Part shown: piece after piece, positions 1-7,926 of the stretch | How positions within the stretch are numbered: the stretch's first letter is position 1 | How the letters are laid out: the number at the start of each line of letters is the position of its first letter | From: Actinomycetota bacterium | GTDB lineage: Bacteria > Actinomycetota > Acidimicrobiia > IMCC26256 > PALSA-610 | NCBI GenBank assembly: GCA_005773635.1 | Contig: SXHN01000118.1 | Span: 1-64,000 of the forward strand | Length of the DNA stretch: 64,000 nt | Direction: 5' to 3' | Position numbers and translations under genes: made by a program | The notes under the pieces: generated by a model | The model's database searches: none | What the model saw: only the letters and a program-made list of their open reading frames with translations | Told to the model about the DNA's origin: nothing

Positions 1-1
1 T

Positions 2-922
2 CTGTTCGCATGCGTCGTGGAGCAAGCCAAAGCTGCGGATCGCAGCGGGTTCGACACCGTAATGGTGATGGACCACTTCTATCAGTTGCCAATGCTCGGC
101 CAGCCTTCGGATTACATGCTGGAGTGCTACACCGTCCTTGGTGCGCTCGCCACGACCACAACGAATGTTCGCCTCAGCGCGCTCGTCACCGGCAATACCT
201 ATCGCAACCCCGCGATGCTCGCCAAGATCATCACCACAGTCGACATCATTTCGAGCGGTCGAGCGCAGCTGGGCATCGGAGCGGGTTGGTTCGAGCTCGA
301 ACACGATTCGCTCGGCTTTGAATTCGAAACCTTCACCCAGCGCTTCGAAAAACTCGAAGAGGCTCTACAAATCATTCTGCCCATGTTGCGCGACGAACGC
401 CCAACATTTGCCGGGAAGCATTATCAAGTGACGGACGCGATCAATCAGCCGAGCCCAATTTCAAAGATCCCGATCATGATTGGCGGCAGTGGCGAGAAGA
501 AGACGCTGCGACTGGTTGCGCAGTACGCCGACGAATCAAATCTCACCGCATCGGCAGACGAAATCCCTCGGAAGCTCGACGCGCTTGCGGCGCACTGCGA
601 ACGGCTCGGACGCGACCGTGAGCAGATCACCGTTTCCAAGGCACTCAACGTGTGCGTTGCCGAAACACACGACGCCGCGTACTCGGCAATGGCCGACTTT
701 CTCGGCGAGCGCGGTCTTGACCTGACAAACATGGACGATGCGACCCGCGACATGATCCTTGCGATGGTGGTGTGGGGCAACCCCGATGAGGTTGGAGAAC
801 AAATCGAAGCAACAATGGCACTCGGGGTCGACGGCATCACCTGTTCGCTGCCTGCCAACGGTTGGAATCCAGAATCGGTCGAGCTCCTCGGTGCTACCGC
901 GACGAAAGCCCTGCGCTTGTAG
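2..922 (+). CDS. LLM class F420-dependent oxidoreductase, 5' truncated
   Basis: The reading frame is open to the left edge, so the true start lies outside the window; the GTG at 17 is internal to the usual N-terminal strand. The visible 306 residues keep the luciferase-like monooxygenase layout: a GFD-VMVMDHF strand near the start, a TGNTYRNPAMLAK segment, then the AQLGIGAGW loop that helps bind the deazaflavin. Such enzymes move hydride between F420 and an organic substrate in the cytoplasm. The substrate cannot be read from sequence. The gene ends 115 bases before an amidohydrolase on the same strand, a pairing common in xenobiotic or lipid catabolism clusters. Family call is firm; flavin versus F420 preference is inferred. 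Confidence 0.88.
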   Translation: MFACVVEQAKAADRSGFDTVMVMDHFYQLPMLGQPSDYMLECYTVLGALATTTTNVRLSALVTGNTYRNPAMLAKIITTVDIISSGRAQLGIGAGWFELEHDSLGFEFETFTQRFEKLEEALQIILPMLRDERPTFAGKHYQVTDAINQPSPISKIPIMIGGSGEKKTLRLVAQYADESNLTASADEIPRKLDALAAHCERLGRDREQITVSKALNVCVAETHDAAYSAMADFLGERGLDLTNMDDATRDMILAMVVWGNPDEVGEQIEATMALGVDGITCSLPANGWNPESVELLGATATKALRL

Positions 923-990
923 ATCGGTGGCCATTTGTGAAGGTGGCGACCCGGTGGCAAGGGAACGCAGGCGACCGCTTCGCTAACCTG

Positions 991-1006
991 CTGACACGCG
1001 TGTCAG
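991..1006. promoter_or_regulatory. Perfect 16-bp palindrome, probable repressor operator
   Basis: CTGACACGCGTGTCAG reads identically on both strands and sits 32 bases before the amidohydrolase start. A further GTGACA copy follows at once, so TGTCA/TGACA half-sites overlap. Size, symmetry and position resemble operators of TetR- or GntR-type repressors. No regulator gene lies next to it in the window. Confidence 0.55.
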
Positions 1007-1037
1007 ACAGCGTGACACCAACGCAAAGGACTCCCCC

Positions 1038-2255
1038 ATGGCCGTTTCTGCACCGAGCGCACCCGACGACCGCTACACCATCATCTCAGCTGATTGCCAT
1101 GGCGGCGGTTCCTCGGCGCAATACCGCGAATACCTCGACCCGAAATATCGCGACGAATATGACGCATGGCGAGGTGGTTACAAGAATCCGTTTCGTGATC
1201 TCCAAGGCGATAGTCGCACCCGCAATTGGGACGATGGTCGTCGTTGGTCTGATCTCGAAGCCGATGGCCAAGTAGCCGAAGTGATCTTTCCCAATACAGT
1301 CCCACCGTTTTTCCCCACCGGAATCGTGATCGCCCGCCCACCCACCGCGGACGAATACGAACTGCGTTGGGCCGGCATTCGCGCCCACAATCGCTGGCTC
1401 GCAGACTTCTGCGCGCTCGCGCCCGATCGACGTGCAGGGATGGCGCAACTGTTCTTAAACGACATCGACGATGCCGTCGCAGAAATCCAGTGGGCCAAGG
1501 AACACGGTCTGCGCGCTGGCGTACTGATTCCCAATTTGCCTCCCGACTACAGCGCCACCCCGCCGATCTACGACCCGTGTTACGACCCAATATGGCGTGC
1601 GTGCGAAGAACTCGATATGCCAGTGCACAGCCACGCGGGCACGGGCCTCCCCGACTATGGCACCTACCCTTTTGCGCAAGCGCTGTGGGTGATCGAAACG
1701 CCATACTTCGCACACCGGCCGCTGTGGTTCATGATCATGGGTGGGATCTTCGAACGATTCCCAAGGCTCAAGTTTGTGATGACCGAATCAGGCGCCTCAT
1801 GGATCCCCACGCAGCTACGACAGCTCGACGGCCTACATATGGCAATGCAAATGGGCCGCACCGGCGAGGTTGGCTTCGACCCTGCGTCAACACTGCCGAT
1901 GGCTCCAAGCGCATACTTCGAACGCAACTGTTGGGTCGGTGCGAGTTTCCCAAGCCCGAGCGACGGAAAATCGCGACTCAAAATCGGCAACCACAAATTC
2001 ATGTGGGGCAGCGACTATCCACATCACGAAGGCGCCACGCCATTTTCAAAAGAGAGTTTGCGTAGGGCCTTCGCAGGCGTTAACCCCGCGGAGCTTCACC
2101 AAATTTTCGCGGTCAACGCGGCGGAACTCTATGGATTCGACCTGGAAAAACTGGCTCCACTTGCCGCAGTGCATGGCCCGACGGTCGCCGAAATCAACGA
2201 GCCCTACGAAGGCGTGCCGAAAGGTGCCACAAGCCCGTGCTTCTACCAACCATGA
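1038..2255 (+). CDS. Amidohydrolase-2 family TIM-barrel hydrolase/decarboxylase
   Basis: A 405-residue protein of the amidohydrolase_2 family, metal-dependent TIM barrels that hydrolyse or decarboxylate carboxylic substrates. The first-strand motif is SADCHGG (about residues 17-23) instead of the classical DxHxH. The barrel histidine appears as HSHAGTG near residue 197. The final-strand metal/acid site is WGSDYPHHEG near residue 323. This variant is common in actinobacterial catabolic islands, often beside LLM oxidoreductases as here. The ATG at 1038 follows a purine-rich AAAGGACT stretch. The palindrome just upstream suggests substrate-responsive control. The natural substrate is unknown. 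Confidence 0.85.
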   Translation: MAVSAPSAPDDRYTIISADCHGGGSSAQYREYLDPKYRDEYDAWRGGYKNPFRDLQGDSRTRNWDDGRRWSDLEADGQVAEVIFPNTVPPFFPTGIVIARPPTADEYELRWAGIRAHNRWLADFCALAPDRRAGMAQLFLNDIDDAVAEIQWAKEHGLRAGVLIPNLPPDYSATPPIYDPCYDPIWRACEELDMPVHSHAGTGLPDYGTYPFAQALWVIETPYFAHRPLWFMIMGGIFERFPRLKFVMTESGASWIPTQLRQLDGLHMAMQMGRTGEVGFDPASTLPMAPSAYFERNCWVGASFPSPSDGKSRLKIGNHKFMWGSDYPHHEGATPFSKESLRRAFAGVNPAELHQIFAVNAAELYGFDLEKLAPLAAVHGPTVAEINEPYEGVPKGATSPCFYQP

Positions 2256-2273
2256 CGAGCCAATAGGCCCTAG

Positions 2274-2304
2274 GCGCCGCTGCTATTACTTCAACCAGCG
2301 GCGC
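2274..2304. terminator. Bidirectional hairpin terminator
   Basis: GCGCCGCTG (2274-2282) and CAGCGGCGC (2296-2304) form a perfect 9-bp GC-rich stem with a 13-base loop. It lies between the convergent amidohydrolase and azlD genes, so it can end transcription from both sides. There is no long U tract, which is usual in high-GC actinobacteria. Confidence 0.7.
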
Positions 2305-2354
2305 TTCGGTCGACGATTCAATGGCCACATCTTCGTCCCGGCCTAGCTCTTCGC

Positions 2355-2660
2355 TTACACCAGACGGCGCAGCGACGCCGAGGTTGCCGCCGCGAGAGCA
2401 ATCACCACGAGCAAAGGTGCCTTGCGCCAGACTGCGACCGCGCCTGCAGCGATACCAGCCACTCGAGTACCCATCACCTCAGATCCCGCGCTTCCAAAGC
2501 TCTGTTGCACGATGATGCTCGCAAACAATGCGACCGGTAGGAGCTGCGCGACCGAATCGAACGGACTCTTCAGCGCAACTCGACTCAGTACTTCCAAACC
2601 AAAAAGTTTGAATCCGTAGGCAGCACCGGCCATCACAATAATGATCCACCAACTCACCAT
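2355..2660 (-). CDS. azlD: AzlD-like small subunit of branched-chain amino acid exporter
   Basis: A 101-residue hydrophobic protein with about four membrane segments, starting MVSWWIIIVMAGAAYG. AzlD is the small partner of AzlC in exporters of branched-chain amino acids (AzlCD/BrnFE class). The ATG at 2660 lies inside the end of azlC (7-base overlap), so the pair is translationally coupled. The frame stays open further upstream, but that part is antisense to azlC and has no AzlD character, so I chose the overlapping ATG. The convergent hairpin at 2274-2304 ends the transcript. Confidence 0.88.
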   Translation of the reverse strand: MVSWWIIIVMAGAAYGFKLFGLEVLSRVALKSPFDSVAQLLPVALFASIIVQQSFGSAGSEVMGTRVAGIAAGAVAVWRKAPLLVVIALAAATSASLRRLV

Positions 2661-3355
2661 GACCTCGCGCGTCGCGATGTGAATACAGCCCCAGGAACAA
2701 CGCTCAGGGCGGCCACAAGGATCGGCACACCAATGGGAACAAATGGAATCGTCGACGCCGTCACTACGGCAGCAATCGCAGTAGTCAATCGGGCTGGTTG
2801 ACTGTGCAGGTGCGGAGCGAGGAGCGCGATGAACACGCTGGGAAACGCCGCGTCCAGACCCCACGCTTCTACGCTGCCGACCACATCTCCAACCAATGCG
2901 CCCAATAGCGTGCCTAGATTCCAAGCCACGTAAACGCCAAGTCCAGCAGCAACGAATGAATGACGACTGCTTTCGACATCTGGTTGAGCGGCACCAACGC
3001 CGGCTGATTCGTCAATGACGATTTGAGCCAGCAACACTCGCGTCGAGGGCCGCTCCGCGAGCAACCATCGATGCACCAGTGGACCGTAGAGCGCGTTGCG
3101 CACGGCCAGCAGAACCGCGGATCCCAGCGCGGCAACACCCGAACCGCCGCCGCTGATTACCGCGACCGCAGCAAATTGTGAAGCACCAGTGAAGACGCAC
3201 AGCGACATCACGCACGCTTGACCCACCGTCAATCCCGCCGTGCGGGCAAGCACGCCAAACGCGATACCCACTACCCCGACGGCAGCAGCTAACACGAAGG
3301 CGTCACGACGAACGTTCGCTACGGAAGTTCGCCGCGCCGCCGTGTCGTCATTCAC
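2654..3355 (-). CDS. azlC: AzlC family branched-chain amino acid permease
   Basis: A 233-residue membrane protein, the large subunit of an AzlC/BrnF-type exporter that relieves excess branched-chain amino acids. The family signature CVFTGASQFAAVAVI is present, followed by an RNALYGP stretch typical of AzlC. About seven hydrophobic helices are visible. It overlaps azlD. The upstream coiled-coil gene on the same strand ends 16 bases away, so a shared transcript is possible. Substrate specificity is family knowledge only. Confidence 0.92.
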   Translation of the reverse strand: MNDDTAARRTSVANVRRDAFVLAAAVGVVGIAFGVLARTAGLTVGQACVMSLCVFTGASQFAAVAVISGGGSGVAALGSAVLLAVRNALYGPLVHRWLLAERPSTRVLLAQIVIDESAGVGAAQPDVESSRHSFVAAGLGVYVAWNLGTLLGALVGDVVGSVEAWGLDAAFPSVFIALLAPHLHSQPARLTTAIAAVVTASTIPFVPIGVPILVAALSVVPGAVFTSRRARSW

Positions 3356-3371
3356 TCGCCCAAACTAGTGA

Positions 3372-3728
3372 TCAATCGAAGGCATGTCTGGCTGAATCGA
3401 CGCCAGCTTCAAGATCCTCAAGTGCAACTTGTGCGCCCATTGAGACACCGTCACGGGCCTCGACCAATTCAGAGCGCAACTCCACCAGGGCAGCACGTGC
3501 GTCCAGCGAGCGATTGCGGAGCGTCTCAACAACACCCGCGGTCGCATCGCGAGCTTCGAGTTTGCCGAGAGCAGCTTGGACTTTGAGGTCGTCGAGCTCG
3601 CTGCGCAGCGTTTCCAACGAGTGTTCGACCCGGTCAACAAGATGGTCGAGGCGACTCTTGCCTTCAACGCGGGCGTGGTCCAGCTTCGCCCCGACGTGAC
3701 TCAATTTGTCTTCATACGTATTTGACAT
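3372..3728 (-). CDS. Small coiled-coil protein, unknown function
   Basis: I do not recognise a named family. The 118-residue product is acidic and hydrophilic, with long heptad-like runs (VEHSLETLRSELDDLKVQAAL and later VELRSELVEARDG), predicting one extended coiled coil without membrane or signal segments. The start is well supported: AAGGAG lies eight bases before the ATG. It follows a PNPOx-like gene on the same strand (48-base gap) and precedes azlC. Similar small coiled-coil proteins occur in stress islands as scaffolds or envelope-associated factors, but that is inference. Confidence 0.7.
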   Translation of the reverse strand: MSNTYEDKLSHVGAKLDHARVEGKSRLDHLVDRVEHSLETLRSELDDLKVQAALGKLEARDATAGVVETLRNRSLDARAALVELRSELVEARDGVSMGAQVALEDLEAGVDSARHAFD

Positions 3729-3776
3729 TGAAAATCTCCTTAGTTATGCGATGAGTGAGGTTTCAGACCTGGTCGT

Positions 3777-4208
3777 TCATCGGATTGACGAGTTCGAATG
3801 CGAAATCTTCCGTCCGGTAATTGCAGTCGACCGAATCCGAACCCAGTGTGGTTTTGGGCCAGGCACCCACGTGCCCAATGGCAGAGATTCCAATTCATGA
3901 ATGAGCACTGAATCAGTTTCCTCATGCATCGTGCCGAGCAGCAACACGCTCCAGCCGTCATGGAACAGTGCATTAGAACCATCTATTTGGAACGCAACCC
4001 GTTGATTGACGGCTTGCGACATCTTGAGACCATCGTCGGAACGGAACACAACGTCGGAACCCGACATCGAATAGTTCAACGGAAAGACAAGCGGCTGATC
4101 GTCGACGACAAAGGCAAGCCGACCGAGGTGATGCTCCGCCAGGAGGCGCAGGCACTCACTGCGCTCCAACGGAACTAGGCCACCGATTCGGGACGCTTCC
4201 ATACACAC
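3777..4208 (-). CDS. Pyridoxamine 5'-phosphate oxidase-like flavin-binding protein
   Basis: A 143-residue split-barrel protein of the PNPOx-like superfamily, which binds FMN or F420. Diagnostic stretches are ECLRLLAEHHLGRLAFV near the N-terminus, PLVFPLNYSM, and the second strand pair ending GWSVLLLGTM. It is one of three related sequences here (full gene at 44998-45417, fragment at 39138-39221). PNPOx-like proteins such as Rv0080 and Rv3129 are members of the M. tuberculosis DosR regulon. A DosR-type box sits 30 bases upstream, between this gene and the divergent CBS gene. Start could also be the Met at residue 3. Confidence 0.85.
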   Translation of the reverse strand: MCMEASRIGGLVPLERSECLRLLAEHHLGRLAFVVDDQPLVFPLNYSMSGSDVVFRSDDGLKMSQAVNQRVAFQIDGSNALFHDGWSVLLLGTMHEETDSVLIHELESLPLGTWVPGPKPHWVRIRSTAITGRKISHSNSSIR

Positions 4209-4237
4209 AGCATGCGCTTGCGGTGACGCACTAACTA

Positions 4238-4251
4238 GGGGCCAATGGCCT
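4238..4251. promoter_or_regulatory. DosR-type box between PNPOx-like and CBS genes
   Basis: GGGGC-CAAT-GGCCT matches GGGNC-N4-GNCCC at seven of eight fixed positions. It is 30 bases from the PNPOx-like start (4208) and 90 bases from the divergent CBS start (4341), so it could serve both. Confidence 0.55.
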
Positions 4252-4340
4252 TAGCTTGATGTGGGCAGACCTACGAAGTCCCGAGGTTTCACGTACGAAA
4301 TGCCCTACTGGCGCGAACTTGTGCGCTGCACAATTGCAAC

Positions 4341-4772
4341 ATGGAATCTCCACACATGCTGATTCGAGATCTTGATGTCGCGCACGTTGACCGAGTAGCT
4401 CCCGAAATCACGCTGCAAGACGCCGCTCGAATTCTGGCCACGACGGGCGCGGGTACCTTGGTCGTCGACACCCAACCGCTTTCTGAGTTCACCGAACATG
4501 ATGTAGTACGAGCAATCGCGCTCGGGGCAACCTGCGACACGAAGCTGGCTGACATCGTCCGCCCGAAACCGGGGTTTGTGCGGCCGGATGCTCACGTTCC
4601 CGATATCGCAGCAGTTCTGCTGACAACGGGACGTCACAGCGTGGTCATCATTGACAACGACAACCAGCCGGTGGGACGTATTGACCTTGCCAGCATTACC
4701 GCAGCGATGTTGGGTGGACCGTCATGGATCGGGGCGCTGCGAGTAGCGCTGCGAGTTGAGCGTTCGCTGTAA
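4341..4772 (+). CDS. Tandem CBS-domain protein (Hrp1-like)
   Basis: A 143-residue stand-alone protein made of two CBS motifs, about residues 8-62 and 68-125, with the usual DAARILATTGAGTLVV and DIAAVLLTTGRHSVVII strand-helix-strand signatures. CBS pairs bind adenine nucleotides and act as energy sensors. M. tuberculosis Hrp1 (Rv2626c), a secreted DosR-regulon protein, has the same architecture and size; direct orthology cannot be proved here. A DosR-type box lies 90 bases upstream. The next 210 bases, before the convergent ferritin-like gene, hold nothing I recognise. Confidence 0.87.
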   Translation: MESPHMLIRDLDVAHVDRVAPEITLQDAARILATTGAGTLVVDTQPLSEFTEHDVVRAIALGATCDTKLADIVRPKPGFVRPDAHVPDIAAVLLTTGRHSVVIIDNDNQPVGRIDLASITAAMLGGPSWIGALRVALRVERSL

Positions 4773-4982
4773 TCCCCATCCGTCGCTGTCCAAATCGCGG
4801 CTCACCATGGCCCCACAGTCGAACAACTTGCAACACCACCAAGTCGGCTCCGAGATAACCAAAGCCCTGCGTTCAATCGCCCTTGAACGGACCGGAACGA
4901 TCGAACATCTCAGGCGCGGGTGCAAGGACTACTCAGGTTGCGATTGCCGACCGGCTCGACCGAACGCTCGGACTATGGCAAA

Positions 4983-5498
4983 TCAGCTCTTCGCAAGTTT
5001 GCGTATCGAGCGCAACAATCGCCGATGCTTTCGCGTATCTTGTGAAAGCGAATCGACAAGAGGACCGAGCAGCGTGGAGTCGCCGAGTTTTCCCAGCTTG
5101 CGACGTAGGCGCCATAGTGCAAAGGCATCACGTCGTTCGAAGCGCTGCAACGTTCGAACGCGGTCCTTTAGTTCACGTTGATCGTGCACTTTGGTCACAA
5201 AGGGAATGCGATGCTGTCCATCATCGACATCGACGCCCGACTCGAGGTGGTTAATCATCCCCTGAATGATCTTGTGGTGACGCCGTTCATCATCAAGAAT
5301 CATCGATGCGATGTAGCGGATGAATTCATTGGGGTACTCACCACTCACGGCCGCATACTCGGCCAGCAACTGCGCTTCGCCCTCCATGTGGCGCGAAAGA
5401 AGCTTGATCACTTCCGCATCATGCAAGCCGGGCGGCGCTGCGACTGCTCGTCGGGCAGTCACAGCCTCACGAATGTTGCTCTCGGAAAGATGGCTCAT
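4983..5498 (-). CDS. Ferritin-like/rubrerythrin-type protein, last gene of diiron operon
   Basis: A 171-residue helical protein. EAQLLAEYAAV (about residues 35-45) and DDERRHHKII (about 70-79, carrying an ExxH-type ligand pair) resemble half of a ferritin-like four-helix bundle. The C-terminal 60 residues are strongly basic (LWRLRRKLGKL, KHRRLLRSIRKL) and may form a second helical hairpin or contact nucleic acid. The start overlaps the ferredoxin stop by four bases, so the two are coupled. It may store iron, scavenge peroxide or shield DNA. Not a recognised named subfamily; the metal-binding call is tentative for the second half. Confidence 0.72.
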   Translation of the reverse strand: MSHLSESNIREAVTARRAVAAPPGLHDAEVIKLLSRHMEGEAQLLAEYAAVSGEYPNEFIRYIASMILDDERRHHKIIQGMINHLESGVDVDDGQHRIPFVTKVHDQRELKDRVRTLQRFERRDAFALWRLRRKLGKLGDSTLLGPLVDSLSQDTRKHRRLLRSIRKLAKS

Positions 5499-5923
5499 GC
5501 TTTCTCCAATCCGCCGATAGTGCCTCTAGCGCGCACGGAGTCACCGAGGTGCCGCGTTTTCGGACAAAGAACCTTCATTCCCCAGCCACATTTCGGGCAG
5601 CTCCACCCGGAGTCATGGTCATGTGAACGCCACAACGTCGTGCCACAAACGTCACAGACTTGTTGCCAAATCGCACAGTCAACTTCAGCAAGTCGGTTGC
5701 TTGTCAATGGGCAGCCGCGCCCCTGGCATACTGGCCATTGTGGATCGGGAACAATTGCACCCTCCGGGCACAACGGTACGCACTTTTCACAGTCGTCACA
5801 GGTGTAGGGATCAATAACGAACAAACCCAGGAATGAATCTGTTTTTGTCAGTGCATTCGTGTGGCAGGAGTAGTCGCAAGCACCACAACCGATGCACGCA
5901 TCTTCAAGAACTCGAAAGCTCAT
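5495..5923 (-). CDS. Two-cluster ferredoxin fused to a zinc-ribbon/rubredoxin-like domain
   Basis: A 142-residue iron-sulfur protein. Residues 10-20 carry CIGCGACDYSC and residues about 42-52 carry CDDCEKCVPLC, two full CxxCxxCxxxC motifs for 4Fe-4S clusters. The second half adds a CDVC...CPKCGWGMK knuckle pair at about residues 89-116, resembling a rubredoxin or zinc ribbon, plus extra cysteines between the parts. It probably carries electrons to the diiron protein encoded upstream in the same operon. Ferredoxin FdxA (Rv2007c) is a DosR-regulon member, but lacks this ribbon as far as I know. Whether the ribbon binds Fe or Zn cannot be told from sequence. Confidence 0.85.
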   Translation of the reverse strand: MSFRVLEDACIGCGACDYSCHTNALTKTDSFLGLFVIDPYTCDDCEKCVPLCPEGAIVPDPQWPVCQGRGCPLTSNRLAEVDCAIWQQVCDVCGTTLWRSHDHDSGWSCPKCGWGMKVLCPKTRHLGDSVRARGTIGGLEKA

Positions 5924-5955
5924 GGTCGCTCACCGAAACTTGACACGAGGACGAG

Positions 5956-6192
5956 CTACGAGACCGTGCTCACTGGTCGGATAGGGCGGGCAGGCGCGTA
6001 GCCGTGATCCTGAGGGTGGAACTCTCGCAGCTCTCCCATGCAGTCATAGTGCACCCATGGAGCCACGTCGACAGTTCCTTTCGCCGCGGTGTGCATCGTG
6101 TACCGCGCTCCATCCCACTCCCACCATCCGTAGGGAGCGTCAAGAGCCCTGGTGATCGGCTCGTTGCAGTTTGGACAAATTGGTGCAGTCAT
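5956..6192 (-). CDS. Small zinc-ribbon-like protein, unknown function
   Basis: A 78-residue protein starting with a CPNCNEPIT knuckle (residues 6-9 hold CxxC). The other possible ligands are a histidine and a cysteine in VHYDCMGELREFH, giving a possible CxxC...HxxC site. The middle is rich in tryptophan and tyrosine (GWWEWDGARYTMH). I do not know the family. It lies between the SCP2-like gene (11 bases upstream) and the ferredoxin (32 bases downstream) in the box-controlled diiron operon, so it is likely an accessory or metal-handling part of that system. Confidence 0.65.
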   Translation of the reverse strand: MTAPICPNCNEPITRALDAPYGWWEWDGARYTMHTAAKGTVDVAPWVHYDCMGELREFHPQDHGYAPARPIRPVSTVS

Positions 6193-6202
6193 TTAGATCA
6201 CC

Positions 6203-6682
6203 TCATGGTTTCATTGTCGACGCAAACGCGACGACAGCACCGTCAAGAAATTCCTGCAGCGTTTGGTTGAATCGTGAGAATTTGTCAATACCCATCGGGT
6301 CGGAGCCAACGAGCTTGATTTCCTCGCCAAGCAACGTGAGTGCATTGATAGTTTGCATACCGGTTGCCCTGCCGTTTTCGACGATGTCGGAGAACATCGC
6401 ACGCCACGCCGACAGAGAGCCCTCAAGGCAGAAGTCTGCAAGGTGAACCACGTCGGCGAGTACCTCGACGACTTCATCGCACCGCATACCTTCAAAGCGG
6501 AGATTGATGCAGAAGTCATGATCATCTGATTGCATTACCAGGACGGCATCCATCTCGGCCTCACCTAGCACTGAAAACCGATCCGGGTTTGCGTTCATCT
6601 CGTCGGCGAGCGCCGCAAAGAACGCGACGGTGTCGATAGCTGCTGCATTGGCGTGTGCCACCTCGAGGCTGTACGGGCTCAT
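6203..6682 (-). CDS. SCP2 sterol-carrier-like protein
   Basis: A 159-residue protein whose second half fits the SCP2 fold: DFCLEGSLSAWRAMF, then a helix ending INALTLLGEEIKLVGSD, then KFSRFNQTLQEFLDG. SCP2 domains hold a hydrophobic ligand (fatty acyl, sterol or similar) in a tunnel. The start overlaps the end of the diiron gene by four bases (ATGA), so they are coupled. This suggests that the SCP2-like protein presents or shields the substrate, or product, of the diiron enzyme. The ligand is unknown. Confidence 0.75.
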   Translation of the reverse strand: MSPYSLEVAHANAAAIDTVAFFAALADEMNANPDRFSVLGEAEMDAVLVMQSDDHDFCINLRFEGMRCDEVVEVLADVVHLADFCLEGSLSAWRAMFSDIVENGRATGMQTINALTLLGEEIKLVGSDPMGIDKFSRFNQTLQEFLDGAVVAFASTMKP

Positions 6683-7806
6683 GACGCACTCGCGTTTGCA
6701 CCCAGGCTCACGCCACCAGCACGACGGATGTCGTCGGGGTCAATACCCAAGAAATCCAGGGGAACCGTTGTTCGTTCAAGCCGGGATACGCCCGCTCGTT
6801 CGCAGCGAGCAAGGTACGACGTGAATTGTTTCCTATTCATCTCAAAAGCGAGTGGGAATCCCTTTTCCTCAATGTATTCGACGCCACCACCAAGCAGCAC
6901 GGCGAGTGCCGTCGCTACATCTGGCGAAGCACCGAAGTCCATCAAGACCTGCTCGCCGTGATCAAGCGCTTCATGAATTTCCTCCGCAACATCCGGATCT
7001 TGCTGCACCGCATACCGCAGATGCATCGTTCCGTACGCAACGTGGCGGGCTTCGTCTTGCATGGCCATCCGAAACATCCGTTTCTCCACGTCGGTTGGAG
7101 AAATCATTTCGCCCATTCGGAAAATATCGAGGATGAAACCTTCGCCGAGCAGATGCAACAGCGCGCTTGCTTGCGTGTACGTCTTCGCTTCCATGATCGT
7201 GCGCAGCAGGCTGGTGGGACTGCTTCGGCTCACCAGCAACCCGCCTCCGTTGGAAAGGGCCCGCTTGCGAAATACCTCCGCGTGGCGTGCCTCATCCATA
7301 ATCTGCGTGCAGAGAAACATCTTCGCTTCGATGAAGTCGTGGTTCATTCGCCACATCCATTTGGCGGGTAAATCGGCAGCAATCATTTCAACTTCGGTGA
7401 GCAACGTGCAGAGCTGACACATCGCGTGTTCAATATCGTCGGGGAGCTCCTGAAGCTCACCCCACGGAATGTCGCGCGTTGCGGACCATTGCCGAGCAAC
7501 GGCTTCTTCATATAGCTCACGAACGTTGTCGGCCCAAACATCGGTCTTTCGGTTGAGGATGTAACCCATGTCGACAGTGTCAGGATCGATATCAGCACCA
7601 CGCGGCGCCATCGACCGATGGGTCGGATGTTCTGGAACTTCGCCATACTCCCCGACCGCGATGTCGAGCATCGTGAGGCCTCGAGGGCTGGGCTTGGGAT
7701 GCACTCCCCATTCGCTCTTTGCGCCCCGCAGCCATTTCCAGTCGAGCGCTGAACCCAATGGTGTGACGTCAGGCAGCGATTCGTAAGTACCCGGATCCAC
7801 CTTCAT
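6679..7806 (-). CDS. Ferritin-like diiron protein, probable oxygenase/oxidase
   Basis: A 375-residue helical protein with a complete diiron-carboxylate ligand set: a helix-1 glutamate in LLTEVEMIAADL, DEARHAEVF (ExxH, near residue 170), a helix-3 glutamate in LLGEGFILDIF, and DEARHVAYG (ExxH, near residue 250). This pattern is that of R2-like/AurF-like N-oxygenases, acyl desaturases and related enzymes. It heads an operon with SCP2-like, zinc-ribbon, ferredoxin-ribbon and ferritin-like genes. A perfect DosR-type box lies 74 bases upstream. The reaction is unknown: oxidation of a lipid-like ligand, oxygen scavenging or nitric oxide reduction are all possible. Confidence 0.82.
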   Translation of the reverse strand: MKVDPGTYESLPDVTPLGSALDWKWLRGAKSEWGVHPKPSPRGLTMLDIAVGEYGEVPEHPTHRSMAPRGADIDPDTVDMGYILNRKTDVWADNVRELYEEAVARQWSATRDIPWGELQELPDDIEHAMCQLCTLLTEVEMIAADLPAKWMWRMNHDFIEAKMFLCTQIMDEARHAEVFRKRALSNGGGLLVSRSSPTSLLRTIMEAKTYTQASALLHLLGEGFILDIFRMGEMISPTDVEKRMFRMAMQDEARHVAYGTMHLRYAVQQDPDVAEEIHEALDHGEQVLMDFGASPDVATALAVLLGGGVEYIEEKGFPLAFEMNRKQFTSYLARCERAGVSRLERTTVPLDFLGIDPDDIRRAGGVSLGANASAS

Positions 7807-7879
7807 CGCGGCCTCCTCACTGTGCCGACATTTACAAGCCGGATAGTAAAAAAGTACGACAACATCAATGCCAGCATTA

Positions 7880-7893
7880 GGGCCATTGGACCC
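7880..7893. promoter_or_regulatory. DosR-type box upstream of the diiron operon
   Basis: GGGCC-ATTG-GACCC matches all eight fixed positions of GGGNC-N4-GNCCC and is followed by TTAC. It is 74 bases upstream of the diiron start at 7806, in the 120-base gap behind the alpha/beta hydrolase gene. Confidence 0.68.
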
Positions 7894-7926
7894 TTACTTA
7901 TTGTCAAAGAGGCATTCTTTGTATCT

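Noticed and set aside
2258-2272. GAGCC-AATA-GGCCC resembling the DosR-type element.
   Set aside because: It lies between the 3' ends of convergent genes, so it cannot be a promoter element for either; probably chance next to the terminator.
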